Assembly (NCBI RefSeq): GCF_000983115.1
Contig: NZ_CGIH01000005.1
Coordinates: 41,322 to 105,321 of the forward strand
Length of the DNA: 64,000 bases
Source: Syntrophomonas zehnderi OL-4
GTDB taxonomy: Bacteria; Bacillota; Syntrophomonadia; Syntrophomonadales; Syntrophomonadaceae
Direction of reading: 5' to 3'
Both the position numbers and the translations under genes were made by a program. Each line of letters opens with the position of its first letter. Within the stretch, counting starts at the first letter, position 1. This document shows, one piece after another, positions 1 through 9,161 of the stretch. The notes under the pieces were generated by a model, which worked only from the letters and a program-made list of their open reading frames with translations, had not been told where the DNA came from and did not search any database.

Positions 1-339
1 ATTTCTGAAATTGCAGATACCTACGTAAAAGATGTCAAGGACTTTATTAAGGAAGGCGATGCGGTCAGTGTTAAAGTACTAAGCATTGATGGCAAGAAAA
101 TAGGGCTTTCCATAAAACAGGCATCAACCCCCAAGGTTGCGCCATCGGTGACCGGCCAGCCGAGATTTAATCGAGCCGATAACCGACGCGACAATCGTGG
201 TTTTAACAATCCGAAAAAACCTGAAACCCCCGTTACTTTGGATGACAAGATCAGCAAGTTTTTAAAGGAAAGCGATGAGAGGATGCAGCCTCTTAAAAAT
301 AGAACCGAAACCAGGCGACGCAACAAATATAATTCATAA
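1..339 (+). CDS. S1 RNA-binding domain protein, C-terminal part
   Basis: Open from base 1 in frame 1, so the start lies outside the window; 112 residues are visible. The first ~40 residues end in a typical S1 (OB-fold) finish, with VKEG/IKEGD..VKVL.ID..KKIGLSIKQA. After this comes a basic, low-complexity tail rich in R, N and K, which probably contacts RNA. A small S1-domain protein just upstream of spoIIE is the position of YabR (general stress protein 13 family) in Bacillus and relatives, so a YabR-like role is inferred. A strong terminator follows directly, making this the end of the preceding operon. Confidence 0.8.
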   Translation: MSEIADTYVKDVKDFIKEGDAVSVKVLSIDGKKIGLSIKQASTPKVAPSVTGQPRFNRADNRRDNRGFNNPKKPETPVTLDDKISKFLKESDERMQPLKNRTETRRRNKYNS

Positions 340-345
340 GACATA

Positions 346-377
346 AAAAGCACTTCCCAAACGAAGTGCTTTTTTTA
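346..377 (+). terminator. Rho-independent terminator after the S1-domain gene
   Basis: Perfect 11-bp stem AAAAGCACTTC / GAAGTGCTTTT with a 6-base loop, followed by a run of T. It starts 6 bases after the stop codon. Confidence 0.9.
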
Positions 378-378
378 A

Positions 379-670
379 TAGACGCGGGTAACGCAGATTC
401 CGCTCAAATTACCGCCCAGCTTACCGTAGCGGAAGCTTTAGCTTCCGCGAGGAAACGAACCCCAGTTTAATTAATAGACGCGGATAACGCGGATTCCCGC
501 CGATTTGCGCGGTTTAAATAAATTAGACATAGATTTACACAGATTAATACAGATTAACAACCCAGCTCAAATTACCGCCCAGCTTACCGTAGCGGAAGCT
601 TTAGCTTCCGCGAGACCGCTCAAATAAGCGCAATACAATACCGTAGCGGAAGCTTTAGCTTCCGCGAGAA
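379..670. repeat. intergenic repeat mosaic (TIR-type and hairpin repeats)
   Basis: The ~400-base gap before ppx is filled by repeats. TAGACGCGG-type left ends lie at 379 and 475, a stretch in the ACAGATT dialect lies near 530-568, and there are three copies of the hairpin GCGGAAGCTTTAGCTTCCGC at 429-448, 592-611 and 646-665. The last hairpin ends ~75 bases before the ppx start. No gene or clear promoter is seen here. Confidence 0.75.
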
Positions 671-739
671 AACTTGAATTCAGTGCCTAAAATAACCGCG
701 CAGTTCCGCGCAATCAGCAACTATTCAGGGGGATTAATT

Positions 740-1651
740 ATGAAGTATGCAGCTATTGATATAGGAACTAATTCCTGCCGTTTATTTATCGCAGAGTTTG
801 ACGGAAAGCGAATGATCCCATTATATAAGGATCTTAAAACCACCCGTATCGGCCAGGGTTTAAATGACACCGGTTTGATTAAGCCGGAAGCTCTAAGTCG
901 AACCCTGGCCTGCCTGACTGACTATCATCAAATCCTGGTGGACTGGGGGGTGGCAAAATATCAGGCTATTGCTACCAGCGCTGTGCGGGAAGCGATTAAC
1001 GGCCAGGATTTTGTGCAGCAGGCGGCCGCGCACAGCCGGATAAAAGTTGATATTATCAGCGGCGAAGCTGAGGCCCGGTTGAGTTATCAGGGCGTAGTAA
1101 AAGGGCTATCCCTTAAACATCCGCCCCTGGTGGTTGATCTAGGCGGCGGCAGTATGGAGTTTATATGCGAACCGGATTTTGTTTTATCGATTCCCTTAGG
1201 GGCGGTGCGGGCTACCGAACTGAATATGTCAGCGGCAGAAATCAGCCGACACCTTGACCCCATCCAGGAATTTCAGCACCGTTTCGGAGAACACCAACTG
1301 GTTTTTACGGGCGGAACCGCCAGCAGTCTGGCGGCGATAAAATTAGGTCTGGCTACCTTTGAACCCAGTCTGGTGCATGGCTGCCGCTTGAGCCGCACGG
1401 AGATAGATGATCTTTATGAACTCCTGGCCCGAACCCCTTTATCTAAGCGCCGCGGTCTGCCGGGTCTGCAGCCGGAAAGAGCCGATATTATCGTAGCAGG
1501 AGCCCTGATCGTAAAGACAACCCTTGCCAAACTAGACAAAACTGAGCTTTATATAAGTGAAAACGATCTCTTGCAAGGCATCATCTGGTCTTTAATAGAG
1601 GCGGACAGTACGGATTTTGCGGATTTTAGCGGTAATAATGGACAAAGATAA
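740..1651 (+). CDS. Ppx/GppA family phosphatase
   Basis: 303 residues, starting at ATG 740 behind a good AGGGGG ribosome site; an upstream in-frame ATG at 674 has none and lies in repeat DNA. It has the actin-like ASKHA fold. The N-terminal phosphate-1 motif is AIDIGTNSCRLFIAE, followed by SGEAEARLSYQGV, the VVDLGGGSMEF motif and FTGGTASSLAAI. Family members hydrolyse polyphosphate ends (exopolyphosphatase) or pppGpp to ppGpp; the sequence alone does not separate these. At ~300 residues it has only the core domains, without the C-terminal HD extension of long enzymes. The last codons and the stop lie inside a repeat terminus (TAATGGACAAAGATAACAC), so the extreme C-terminus looks repeat-derived. 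Confidence 0.85.
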   Translation: MKYAAIDIGTNSCRLFIAEFDGKRMIPLYKDLKTTRIGQGLNDTGLIKPEALSRTLACLTDYHQILVDWGVAKYQAIATSAVREAINGQDFVQQAAAHSRIKVDIISGEAEARLSYQGVVKGLSLKHPPLVVDLGGGSMEFICEPDFVLSIPLGAVRATELNMSAAEISRHLDPIQEFQHRFGEHQLVFTGGTASSLAAIKLGLATFEPSLVHGCRLSRTEIDDLYELLARTPLSKRRGLPGLQPERADIIVAGALIVKTTLAKLDKTELYISENDLLQGIIWSLIEADSTDFADFSGNNGQR

Positions 1652-1930
1652 CACAACCCATCGCGGAGCAGTCCGTAACCCGTAGCGGAGGCTTCAGCCT
1701 CCACAGGCATACGAAGGCCCGTAGCGGCGCAGCCCATAGCCCGTAGCGGAGGCTTCAGCCTCCGCAGGCATACGAAGTCCCGTAGCAGAGCAGCCAATAA
1801 CCCGTAGCGGAGGCTTTAGCCTCCGCAGAAATACAAAGACTCCGGGCATACGTGTTCTTAAAGGTCAAAAAATAAAATTCTAAAAAATCTGTGTTAATCC
1901 ATTAATTCTGTGTTATCCGTGTCTATTATT
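1635..1930. repeat. TIR-type repeat element with an internal hairpin array
   Basis: The left end (TAATGGACAAAGATAACAC) overlaps the last codons of ppx, and the right end (TGTGTTATCCGTGTCTATTA) closes at ~1930. Inside is a ~61-bp tandem array of three hairpins: 1685-1704, 1746-1765 and 1807-1826, of the form GCGGAGGC-TTYA-GCCTCCGC. The links between them (..AGGCATACGAAG.CCCGTAGC..) are also conserved. Confidence 0.75.
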
Positions 1931-2011
1931 CTCACCAAATCCCCGTTACCCGCGGCTATGTGAAAAACATCCAGGATTTTGTTTGAAAAAAATAATTGCC
2001 GCTCTATAGAG

Positions 2012-2044
2012 CTGACAATTTATCTAGCGCCCCCTTGGTATAAT
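2012..2044 (+). promoter_or_regulatory. spoIIE promoter candidate, 21-bp spacer, extended -10
   Basis: The -10 TATAAT is at 2039-2044 with an upstream TGG (extended -10). A good -35-like CTGACA is at 2012-2017, but the spacer is 21 bp and no better hexamer lies at 17 bp. In Bacillus the Spo0A-activated sigma-A promoters of spoIIE and spoIIG have this over-long spacing. A perfect 0A box (TGTCGAA) was not found nearby. Confidence 0.55.
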
Positions 2045-2082
2045 AGTGGGACTCAGGCTTAGGATTAGGGGGTAATAGACAA

Positions 2083-4557
2083 ATGGAAAGACTGGAAGTA
2101 TACCCTTTTCAAAGAGTAGAGGAACAAATACCGTCCAGAGAAGCCAGAAGGAAGGAAAAAAACAGCCTTCCCCGTATCAATTTAGATATTAAACGGGTTT
2201 TTAACGCGCAGAATCTACAAACCGCAAGCCGGCAAATAATGGCTCTATTAAAGGCCGAGTATCTGCTCCTGGCCTTGGGGGCGATTATTATGTCTCGAGC
2301 CTTTATCCTTGGTGAGCTACTTCCTTTTATTTACGCATTTGTGGCCGTTTTCGCGGTCAAGGACAAGAAACGCAGCCTTGTTTTGGTTAGTGCGGCCCTG
2401 CTGGGACTCTCTACCGTACTGGAAGGGACAGCTCTGCTGACCAATGTTTTGGCGGTAGGAGCTTTAGCCCTGGTACTTAATTATATTAAAATTGAAGAGA
2501 GCAAAGGTTGGTGGGAGCTGCCCCTGATTACACTGACGGTGGTTATCCTGGTAAAAACCATAGCGATCCTGATTGGCGGCATAAACTTCTATCAGGAAAT
2601 GGTAGCCGTTTTTGAAGCCATGATCAGTGCGGTTATTACCTTTGTTTTTTTAAATTGCGGTCAGGTTATAAAGCAAAAGAAAGCCGTAGCCCATTTCAGC
2701 TTTGAAGAAATGGCGGCCTTTATGGTTATGGGTATTGCCCTGATTATGGGTTTAAACGATATTAAAGTGGCCGGGTTGGAGGTAAGCAGCATCCTGTGCC
2801 GGCTGGGGATTATGACAGCCGCATACGTTTGGGGTATGGGCGGAGGGGCTATAATGGGCGTAATGTCGGGCATCATTCCTTCCATCGCCTCCAGTGTTTT
2901 TGCCCAAACCCTGGGAATTTACTCCATATCCGGACTTTTAGCCGGTGCTTTTCGAAACTTTGGACGCCTGGGAGTGATAATAGGCTTTATGTTGGGAAAT
3001 CTGGCCTTATCCATGTTTATTGCGGAAAGCCAGGTAACCATCCTGGGAATGTGGGAAACCGTGATTGCCAGTATGATGTTCTTCCTTTTGCCGGAGTCCT
3101 TAAAGGATAAGCTGCCTTATCATAGTCTGGGGTCGCTGGATGCCGGAAAAGACCTGGACTTTAAAAAGGTGGATAGCCGCGTCAAGCAATCGGTTGAAAA
3201 TCGTATCCATCACCTGGCCCAGGTTTTCGATGAGTTAAGTGCTACTTTCGCCGGCAATCCGGAACGGGATGGCAATAGGCGCAACAGTTCATATATTAGC
3301 TATCTCTACGATGAACTGGCCCATGGCTTCTGTGATGGCTGCACCCGATTCAATAGTTGTTGGCATCGGGACTATTACAATACTTCTCAGGAGATACTCG
3401 ACCTTTTCAGCATCATTGAGAGGGAGGGGCAGTTAAGTTATGATGATTGCCCGCCCGCTTTTAAACGCAAGTGTATTAATGGAAGAGAATTGATAACGAC
3501 CATAAACTATCTATTTGACAATCTGCGGGTAAATGAATACTGGTCGGAAAAGATGGACGAATCGCGGGAACTGGTGGCCCATCAGCTTAAAGGGGTCAGC
3601 CAAGTAGTTAGAAACCTGGCCGAGGAAATCGATGTCGATACCTTTGTGGATATTGAAATGCGGGATAAACTGCTGAAATCATGTAAACGGATGGGCATCA
3701 ATCTGAAAGATATCATCCCTCTGCGCGCCGCGGATGAGCAGATCCTATTAAACGTTGTCTGCGGGTCGTGTATAGACGGCAGCGGCTGCGAACTCAGTAT
3801 CGCTCCGGCCATATCTTCGCTTATGGGTTATAAAATGGAGGTCTGTCAAAAAAAATGTCCGCCCCTGCCGGGTAAAGGAGCCTGCGAATTTACCTTGGCG
3901 CGGACATTTACGTATCAGGTAAACACTGCGGCCGCCCAAGTGGCCAGGGAAGAATTAAGCGGAGACAGCCTGACTATAACCACACTTAAAAGCGGCAAGG
4001 AATTGATCGTATTAGGTGATGGCATGGGTGTCGGCGAAAAAGCCTGGGAGGAGAGCAGCACCGCTGTCAGGCTGTTGGAGGATTTGTTAGACAGCGGCTT
4101 TGACAAGGAACTGGCGTTAAAGACTGTAAATTCAGTACTTTTGCTGCGTTCCCGCAGTGACACTTTTACGACCGTGGATATGGTAATGATAGATCTTTAT
4201 ACAGGTGACGTTGATTTCTTCAAAACGGCCGGCGCTCCGTCGTTTATTAAACGAGGTCAGCAGGTCAGTGTAATAAATACTTCCTCACTGCCTTTAGGAA
4301 TATTGGAAGAGGTTGAGCCGGCCAGTGCCAAAAGATCCTTGTTGCCCCGGGATATGATTATAATGGTCAGTGACGGGGTCATGGAGGTCTCCCGCCAAAA
4401 AAACGGAGAAAAGTGGATTGCAGACCTTTTAAGGCATATGCATGAAACCGAGCCCCAGCAAGTAGCCGATCTGGTTATAAACCAGGCCTTAAAACTGGCC
4501 GATGGCAAACCCCACGATGACATGACCGTTATCTGCCTGAAATTAGAATTAATCTAA
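2083..4557 (+). CDS. spoIIE: stage II sporulation protein E, PP2C-type phosphatase
   Basis: 824 residues, close to the usual ~830. Residues ~55-345 form a block of about ten hydrophobic membrane helices. A central cytoplasmic region (~350-590) includes a cysteine-rich stretch (FCDGCTRFNSCWHRDYY). The C-terminal ~220 residues form a PP2C/SpoIIE phosphatase domain with VLGDGMGVGEKA, TVDMVMIDLYTGDVDFFKTGAP-like and MVSDGVMEV, and a closing KPHDDMTVICLKL that carries metal-binding aspartates. In sporulation SpoIIE sits at the asymmetric septum and dephosphorylates SpoIIAA, which releases sigma-F in the forespore. The gene is alone between repeat-rich gaps with its own promoter, and the terminator at 4824-4855 is the nearest downstream stop signal. 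It marks the organism as a spore-former lineage. Confidence 0.97.
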   Translation: MERLEVYPFQRVEEQIPSREARRKEKNSLPRINLDIKRVFNAQNLQTASRQIMALLKAEYLLLALGAIIMSRAFILGELLPFIYAFVAVFAVKDKKRSLVLVSAALLGLSTVLEGTALLTNVLAVGALALVLNYIKIEESKGWWELPLITLTVVILVKTIAILIGGINFYQEMVAVFEAMISAVITFVFLNCGQVIKQKKAVAHFSFEEMAAFMVMGIALIMGLNDIKVAGLEVSSILCRLGIMTAAYVWGMGGGAIMGVMSGIIPSIASSVFAQTLGIYSISGLLAGAFRNFGRLGVIIGFMLGNLALSMFIAESQVTILGMWETVIASMMFFLLPESLKDKLPYHSLGSLDAGKDLDFKKVDSRVKQSVENRIHHLAQVFDELSATFAGNPERDGNRRNSSYISYLYDELAHGFCDGCTRFNSCWHRDYYNTSQEILDLFSIIEREGQLSYDDCPPAFKRKCINGRELITTINYLFDNLRVNEYWSEKMDESRELVAHQLKGVSQVVRNLAEEIDVDTFVDIEMRDKLLKSCKRMGINLKDIIPLRAADEQILLNVVCGSCIDGSGCELSIAPAISSLMGYKMEVCQKKCPPLPGKGACEFTLARTFTYQVNTAAAQVAREELSGDSLTITTLKSGKELIVLGDGMGVGEKAWEESSTAVRLLEDLLDSGFDKELALKTVNSVLLLRSRSDTFTTVDMVMIDLYTGDVDFFKTAGAPSFIKRGQQVSVINTSSLPLGILEEVEPASAKRSLLPRDMIIMVSDGVMEVSRQKNGEKWIADLLRHMHETEPQQVADLVINQALKLADGKPHDDMTVICLKLELI

Positions 4558-4823
4558 TCTAAAAACAAATAATAAAAGCTTTCATAAGATGCGGGTAACG
4601 CTCGTTTACAGGGATTAATCAGATACAGATTTACACAGCCGCTTAAATAGCGATCCGGCACACAGCCGAGGCGATTTACGGCTAAAAGCCGCGTAAATCA
4701 CCCTGCGGGTACTTCCGATAGGCACTTAGTTCCTAATTATGGTTGCCATGCAATCCGCGTTTACTAATAAAAACGGGGGATTATATGGTGACGGCGGTTA
4801 AGGACTTTATTATTCATATGCCC

Positions 4824-4855
4824 GGCCTCAGGAAAAAACCTGGGGTCTTTTGTTT
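4824..4855 (+). terminator. Rho-independent terminator, probably for spoIIE
   Basis: 9-bp stem GGCCTCAGG / CCTGGGGTC (two G-T pairs), AAAAAA loop, then TTTTGTTT. It lies inside the duplicated segment upstream of tilS and just before the candidate tilS promoter. Confidence 0.75.
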
Positions 4856-4882
4856 GACAACCGCTCCAACTTGGGTAGGATA
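4854..4882 (+). promoter_or_regulatory. candidate sigma-A promoter for tilS
   Basis: A perfect -35 TTGACA (4854-4859) is followed after 16 bases by TAGGAT (4876-4881). It overlaps the T-tract of the preceding terminator. Transcription would start about 210 bases upstream of tilS, with the repeat copy as the leader. Confidence 0.45.
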
Positions 4883-5099
4883 TTAAATAGACGACAGGTG
4901 TTAATAGACGCGAATAACGCCCGTTTACAGGGATTAATCAGATACAGATTTACACAGCCGCATAAATAGCGACCCGGCACACAGCCGAGGCGATTTACGA
5001 CTAAAAAGCCACGTAAATCACCCTGCGGGAACTGCCGATAGACACTGCGTTCCCAAGTTGCCGCGCAATCTGCGTCTACTAATAAAAGCGGGGGATTAT

Positions 5100-6476
5100 A
5101 TGTTGACGGTGGTTAAGGACTATATTATTGACAATAGGTTGCTTGAGCCGGGGGAACGGGTGATTGTGGCCGTTTCCGGGGGGCCTGATTCCATGGCGCT
5201 TTTAAATATTTTAAAAACCCTTTCAACCCAGCTTGATATTGAGCTTGTAGCTGCGCATGTCAACCACGATTTGCGCCCTGAAGCCCAGGCCGAGGCTGAA
5301 TTTGTAGCGGAGCAGTCACATAGTCTGGGTATACCCTGCCACATTCGCAAGATCAACGTCAGAGAACTGGCCCGTCAGGAAAAAACCTCCCTGGAGGATG
5401 CCGGCCGCCGGGCCAGGTATCGTTTTTTCTATACTTTGCTGGCGGAACAAGGGGCAGCCAAAATTGCGACCGCCCATCATCGCGATGACGTAGCTGAAAC
5501 AGTTTTGCTGCATCTTTTAAGAGGTTCGGGCATCCAGGGATTACGAGGCATTATGCCGCAAAACGGTGAATTGATCCGGCCCTTGCTGGCAGTGGAAAAA
5601 GAAGAACTGATCTATTATCTTAAAAAAAACAACCTAAACTACTGCTGGGATCAGAGCAATGAAGATCCGGAATTTCTGCGCAACCGCATTCGCCACCAGT
5701 TGATTCCATTGTTGGAACAGGAATACAATCCGCGTATCGTTGCCAACCTCAACCGTTTGGCGGATATTGCCCAAGCGGAGAATGAATTTCTGGAAGATGA
5801 AACCAGCGCCTATTGGAATAGGGTGGTCGAAAAAGCAGAACCTAATACGATTATATTTTCCCTGCCGCTCTTCAGCCAAATGCCGCTGGCAGTCCGAAGG
5901 CGTCTGGTGATGCGAGCTTTGGCTAAGCTGGGCAGCCCCGGCGGGTGGGAAGCCCGGGATGTGGAAAAGATCTTAGAATTAAGCGAAAAACCCGGTTCAG
6001 CTAAGGTTATAAAGCTAAAAAAGCAGCTTTTGGTCAACAAGTCTTATGAGAGAATAATATTTACAAAAAACTGGTCAAAACCCCAGGCTTTTTGTCTAAG
6101 GATAGCTATTCCCGGTGAAGTTAAATTGCCGGGGGGAAGCGCCTACTATTTTTCAGTCGAGGCAGCCGGTGGGTCTACCCCGGATAAGGGAGATAGGCAA
6201 GAAGAAGTAATCTATCTGGATTACGATAAAATGCCCCAGCCTCTGGTGGTTCGTTCCCGTCAGGAAGGCGATGTTTTTCAACCGGCGGGTTTTTCCGGTC
6301 ATAAACGCCTAAAAAAGTATCTGATCGAAAAAAAAGTGCCCTTTTGGGAGCGGGATCTGGTTCCGGTTTTGGCGTCCCAGGAAGGAAAAATCTATGCTAT
6401 CCTGGGTCATTGCGTCAGTCAGGCCGCTGCTGTAAGTGCCGCCACCCAAACCGTGCTGATAATAAAAAAGATCTGA
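5100..6476 (+). CDS. tilS: tRNA(Ile)-lysidine synthase
   Basis: 458 residues from ATG 5100, which has a GCGGGGGA site. An in-frame ATG 42 bases upstream lies in repeat DNA and lacks one. The enzyme uses ATP and lysine to turn C34 of the tRNA-Ile CAU anticodon into lysidine so that it reads AUA. The N-type PP-loop ATP motif SGGPDS is at residues 26-31, followed by AAHVNHDLRPEA and ATAHHRDDVAETVLLHLLRGSG. The C-terminal region (~380-458) has the TilS-C features VRSRQEGDVFQPAGFSGHKRLKKYLIEKKVP. In Bacillus tilS is followed by hprT and ftsH; here hprT is absent and ftsH follows after 132 bases. The first ten codons are duplicated upstream at 4785. Confidence 0.96.
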   Translation: MLTVVKDYIIDNRLLEPGERVIVAVSGGPDSMALLNILKTLSTQLDIELVAAHVNHDLRPEAQAEAEFVAEQSHSLGIPCHIRKINVRELARQEKTSLEDAGRRARYRFFYTLLAEQGAAKIATAHHRDDVAETVLLHLLRGSGIQGLRGIMPQNGELIRPLLAVEKEELIYYLKKNNLNYCWDQSNEDPEFLRNRIRHQLIPLLEQEYNPRIVANLNRLADIAQAENEFLEDETSAYWNRVVEKAEPNTIIFSLPLFSQMPLAVRRRLVMRALAKLGSPGGWEARDVEKILELSEKPGSAKVIKLKKQLLVNKSYERIIFTKNWSKPQAFCLRIAIPGEVKLPGGSAYYFSVEAAGGSTPDKGDRQEEVIYLDYDKMPQPLVVRSRQEGDVFQPAGFSGHKRLKKYLIEKKVPFWERDLVPVLASQEGKIYAILGHCVSQAAAVSAATQTVLIIKKI

Positions 6477-6496
6477 ATATAAAACCATACGGTAAA

Positions 6497-6525
6497 TTGA
6501 AAAGGCATCCCGCTTATGCTACAAT
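6497..6525 (+). promoter_or_regulatory. ftsH promoter
   Basis: TTGAAA (6497-6502), 17-bp spacer, TACAAT (6520-6525): a good sigma-A match. It lies in the tilS-ftsH gap, ~80 bases before the ftsH start. Confidence 0.7.
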
Positions 6526-6608
6526 ATGACAATGTTTTAAACCACATAGGCTAAAAACAGCACAAGCTGCATTGCCATAAAAAATCACCAAACAGGGGAG
6601 GTAATTAA

Positions 6609-8543
6609 TTGGACAGAGCCCTAAAAAACATTGCGATTTATGTTTTGATTGTTCTCCTGGCCTTATTTGCAATAAAAATGACCTCAGCACCGCAGGCAAA
6701 AGTAGAGGAAATTTCCTTTTCCCAATTCTATAACAAGGTGCAGGCTGGAGAAGTCAAATCAGCAAATATTGAAGTTAATAACCTCGTTTATACGGTGTCG
6801 GCTCAGTTAAAAAACGGAGACAAGGTTACTACCGTTGCTACCAAAGAAAGCGGTATCGAAAAAACCATGCAGGAAAAAGGCGTGCAGGTAAAAACCAAAG
6901 CCGAAGACCCGCCTCCATGGTGGACATCGCTTTTGACAACCCTGTTCCCGATTCTTATCCTGATTGCCTTCCTGATCTTTATCATGAACCAAACCCAGGG
7001 CGGCGGCAATAAGGTTATGCAGTTTGGCAAGAGTAAAGCCCGCATGATGTCTGGAGAAGCCGTTAAAACCACCTTTAAAGACGTAGCCGGGGCGGAAGAA
7101 GCCAAGGAAGAAATGGCCGAAGTGGTTGAATTCCTGAAAAACCCGGAAAAATTCGTAAAAATAGGCGCTAAAATCCCCAAGGGAGTATTGCTCTATGGTG
7201 CGCCGGGAACCGGCAAGACCTTAATGGCCAAAGCCGTTGCCGGGGAAGCCGGAGTCCCTTTTTTCTCCATCAGCGGTTCTGATTTTGTGGAAATGTTTGT
7301 AGGTGTAGGTGCAGCCCGGGTACGGGATCTGTTCGAACAGGCCAAGAAAAATGCACCCTGTATCGTATTTATAGATGAAATTGATGCCGTCGGCCGCCAG
7401 CGCGGAGCCGGTCTGGGCGGCGGGCACGATGAAAGGGAACAAACCCTCAACCAGTTGCTGGTTGAGATGGATGGTTTCAGCACTAATGAGGGCATAATTG
7501 TTATGGCCTCCACCAACCGCCCGGATATTTTGGATCCGGCCCTCTTAAGACCAGGCAGATTTGACCGCCATATCCTGATTGACCGTCCTGATGTCAAAGG
7601 TCGGGAAGAGATCCTGAAGGTACATGTAAAAGACAAACCTCTGGATGAATCGGTAAATTTAGAAATACTGGCCAAGCGAACCCCTGGTTTCACAGGTGCT
7701 GACCTGGCTAATCTGGTGAATGAAGCGGCATTGTTGTCGGCACGCCGTGACAAGGACAAAGTAGGCATGGGGGAAATGGAAGAATCGATAGAACGGGTCA
7801 TCGCCGGCCCGGAAAAAAAGACCCGGGTTATTTCCGAAAAAGAAAAGCGTCTGGTGGCATACCATGAGGCAGGTCATGCCATGGTTGCATATTCTCTGCC
7901 GCATACGGACAAACTGCACAAGATATCAATTATTCCGCGCGGACGTGCCGGGGGTTATACCCTGCTTTTGCCTGAGGAGGATCGCAACTATATTACCAAA
8001 TCCCATATGCTGGATGAAGTTACCACCCTCTTAGGGGGGAGGGTAGCCGAAGCCCTGGTTCTCAATGATATCAGCACCGGCGCCCAGAATGACTTGGAGC
8101 GTGCCAGCAGTATCGTCCGCAAGATGATCACCGAATACGGCATGAGTGAAGAATTAGGACCGCTCACATTTGGACATAAAAGCGAGGAAGTATTTTTGGG
8201 CCGGGATATTTCCCGGGATCGCAACTATTCTGATGCCATTGCCTATGCTATCGACAAGGAAGCCTCGCAGTATATGGAAGCCAGTTATGAGAAAGCCGAA
8301 CAGATATTAAAGGATAACATGGAAAAACTGCATATTGTAGCGGGCCGCTTAATTGAGCAGGAAAGCATGGAAGCCGATGAATTTGAAGAAATTATGACCG
8401 GCGTTAATGGACAGGCTGCCAATGAAGCTGACAAGTCAGCGGATCAGAACCAAAATGCACCAGAGCTGCCGGCAAACCCGGAACAGGAAGCTAAAGAAGC
8501 AGACCAACCCGGCGTCCCGGAAAATGATGTACCGGCGGAATAA
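6609..8543 (+). CDS. ftsH: ATP-dependent zinc metalloprotease FtsH
   Basis: 644 residues, with a TTG start at 6609 behind an excellent AGGGGAGGT site. It is a membrane-bound AAA+ protease that degrades misassembled membrane proteins and some regulators. Visible in order: an N-terminal membrane helix (~7-25), an extracellular loop, a second helix (~105-125), the AAA domain with Walker A GAPGTGKT (197-204), Walker [13 protein letters not shown], an SRH arginine region RPGRFDRHI, and the zinc site HEAGH (419-423) with a distal acidic ligand. The last ~45 residues are an acidic, Q/N/P-rich tail ([21 protein letters not shown]), as in many Firmicute FtsH proteins. It has its own promoter. Confidence 0.98.
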   Translation: MDRALKNIAIYVLIVLLALFAIKMTSAPQAKVEEISFSQFYNKVQAGEVKSANIEVNNLVYTVSAQLKNGDKVTTVATKESGIEKTMQEKGVQVKTKAEDPPPWWTSLLTTLFPILILIAFLIFIMNQTQGGGNKVMQFGKSKARMMSGEAVKTTFKDVAGAEEAKEEMAEVVEFLKNPEKFVKIGAKIPKGVLLYGAPGTGKTLMAKAVAGEAGVPFFSISGSDFVEMFVGVGAARVRDLFEQAKKNAPCIVFIDEIDAVGRQRGAGLGGGHDEREQTLNQLLVEMDGFSTNEGIIVMASTNRPDILDPALLRPGRFDRHILIDRPDVKGREEILKVHVKDKPLDESVNLEILAKRTPGFTGADLANLVNEAALLSARRDKDKVGMGEMEESIERVIAGPEKKTRVISEKEKRLVAYHEAGHAMVAYSLPHTDKLHKISIIPRGRAGGYTLLLPEEDRNYITKSHMLDEVTTLLGGRVAEALVLNDISTGAQNDLERASSIVRKMITEYGMSEELGPLTFGHKSEEVFLGRDISRDRNYSDAIAYAIDKEASQYMEASYEKAEQILKDNMEKLHIVAGRLIEQESMEADEFEEIMTGVNGQAANEADKSADQNQNAPELPANPEQEAKEADQPGVPENDVPAE

Positions 8544-8591
8544 AACCCCAGCCGCCCACTAGGATAGTCAGGCAAAACATTTTTAGCACCT

Positions 8592-8699
8592 TAATAGACA
8601 CAGATAACACGGATTACAAGGATTTTCACAGGTAATTTATAGATATTTATTAAAAAATGTGTGAAAACCCAATAGATCTTTGTTATCTGTGTCTATTTT
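8592..8699. repeat. short TIR-type element (ACA dialect)
   Basis: 108-bp unit with near-perfect inverted ends, TTAATAGACACAGATAACA and TGTTATCTGTGTCTATTTTA. It is the smallest clear copy of the family here. The rest of the 8544-9161 gap holds degraded hairpin repeats (~8750-8830) and AT-rich DNA. Confidence 0.8.
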
Positions 8700-8923
8700 A
8701 TTACTACCCCCAAGGGCAACATCAGTAGTGCCCGAAGGGTACAGCCGCCTAATAAAAAGTTAGCTGTGTGTTGCGAATTTAGATAATTCGTTCCCTCGCA
8801 AAAGCTAAAGCATCCGCTGCGGGGTTAAATTTTATTTTAAAAACCGTGCCAATCCGCACCGATTTTCTAAATAAAAAAAGCATAAGAACGTTGCTCGCAG
8901 ACAAAAGATAATAATAATACAAA

Positions 8924-8952
8924 TTGACGAAAGAGCTAGAAAAAATTATATA
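8924..8952 (+). promoter_or_regulatory. possible promoter for the HD-fol operon
   Basis: TTGACG (8924-8929), 17 bases, TATATA (8947-8952) in an AT-rich stretch. The long distance (~210 bases) to the next gene makes this tentative. Confidence 0.3.
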
Positions 8953-9161
8953 AATAATTTTATGGGGAAGGATTTTTAGTTCAGCCGTTTAATATAAATA
9001 ATTATAATGAGATTTTGCTTATTCAGAAAATCTATTAATGCTTACGGTTAACGAAGAAACTTTAAGCTTCGTTTTCTCAAATCATTATCCACGGACATAC
9101 CCGGTCATAAAATCAACCTGATTATGCAAAACCCTCAAATACAATTCGCAGGGGTGAAAAA

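Larger units (their letters stand above)
4558..5099. repeat. repeat-filled gap containing a duplicated tilS leader
   Basis: Two similar ~230-bp copies (about 4590-4815 and 4905-5130, offset 315-319 bases) share the blocks GGGATTAATCAGATACAG, GGCACACAGCCGAGGCGATT and CACCCTGCGGG. Each copy ends in GGGGGATTATATG plus about ten codons. The second copy is the real tilS start. The first encodes MVTAVKDFII (tilS itself has MLTVVKDYII), runs for 33 codons (4785-4886) through a terminator hairpin, and then stops. Confidence 0.8.

Noticed and set aside
1682..1830. CRISPR-like spaced repeats
   Set aside because: The repeat itself is a small hairpin and the 'spacers' are also conserved, with no cas genes nearby. 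The same holds for 63733-64000 and 37590-38160.
4785..4886. 33-codon gene upstream of tilS
   Set aside because: Its first ten codons are a copy of tilS and the rest overlies a terminator and promoter; it is more likely a duplication relic.
7193..7801. 202-residue open frame on the minus strand
   Set aside because: It lies opposite ftsH, has Arg/Ser/Pro-rich composition, and no ribosome site; it is an antisense shadow of a strongly coding gene.
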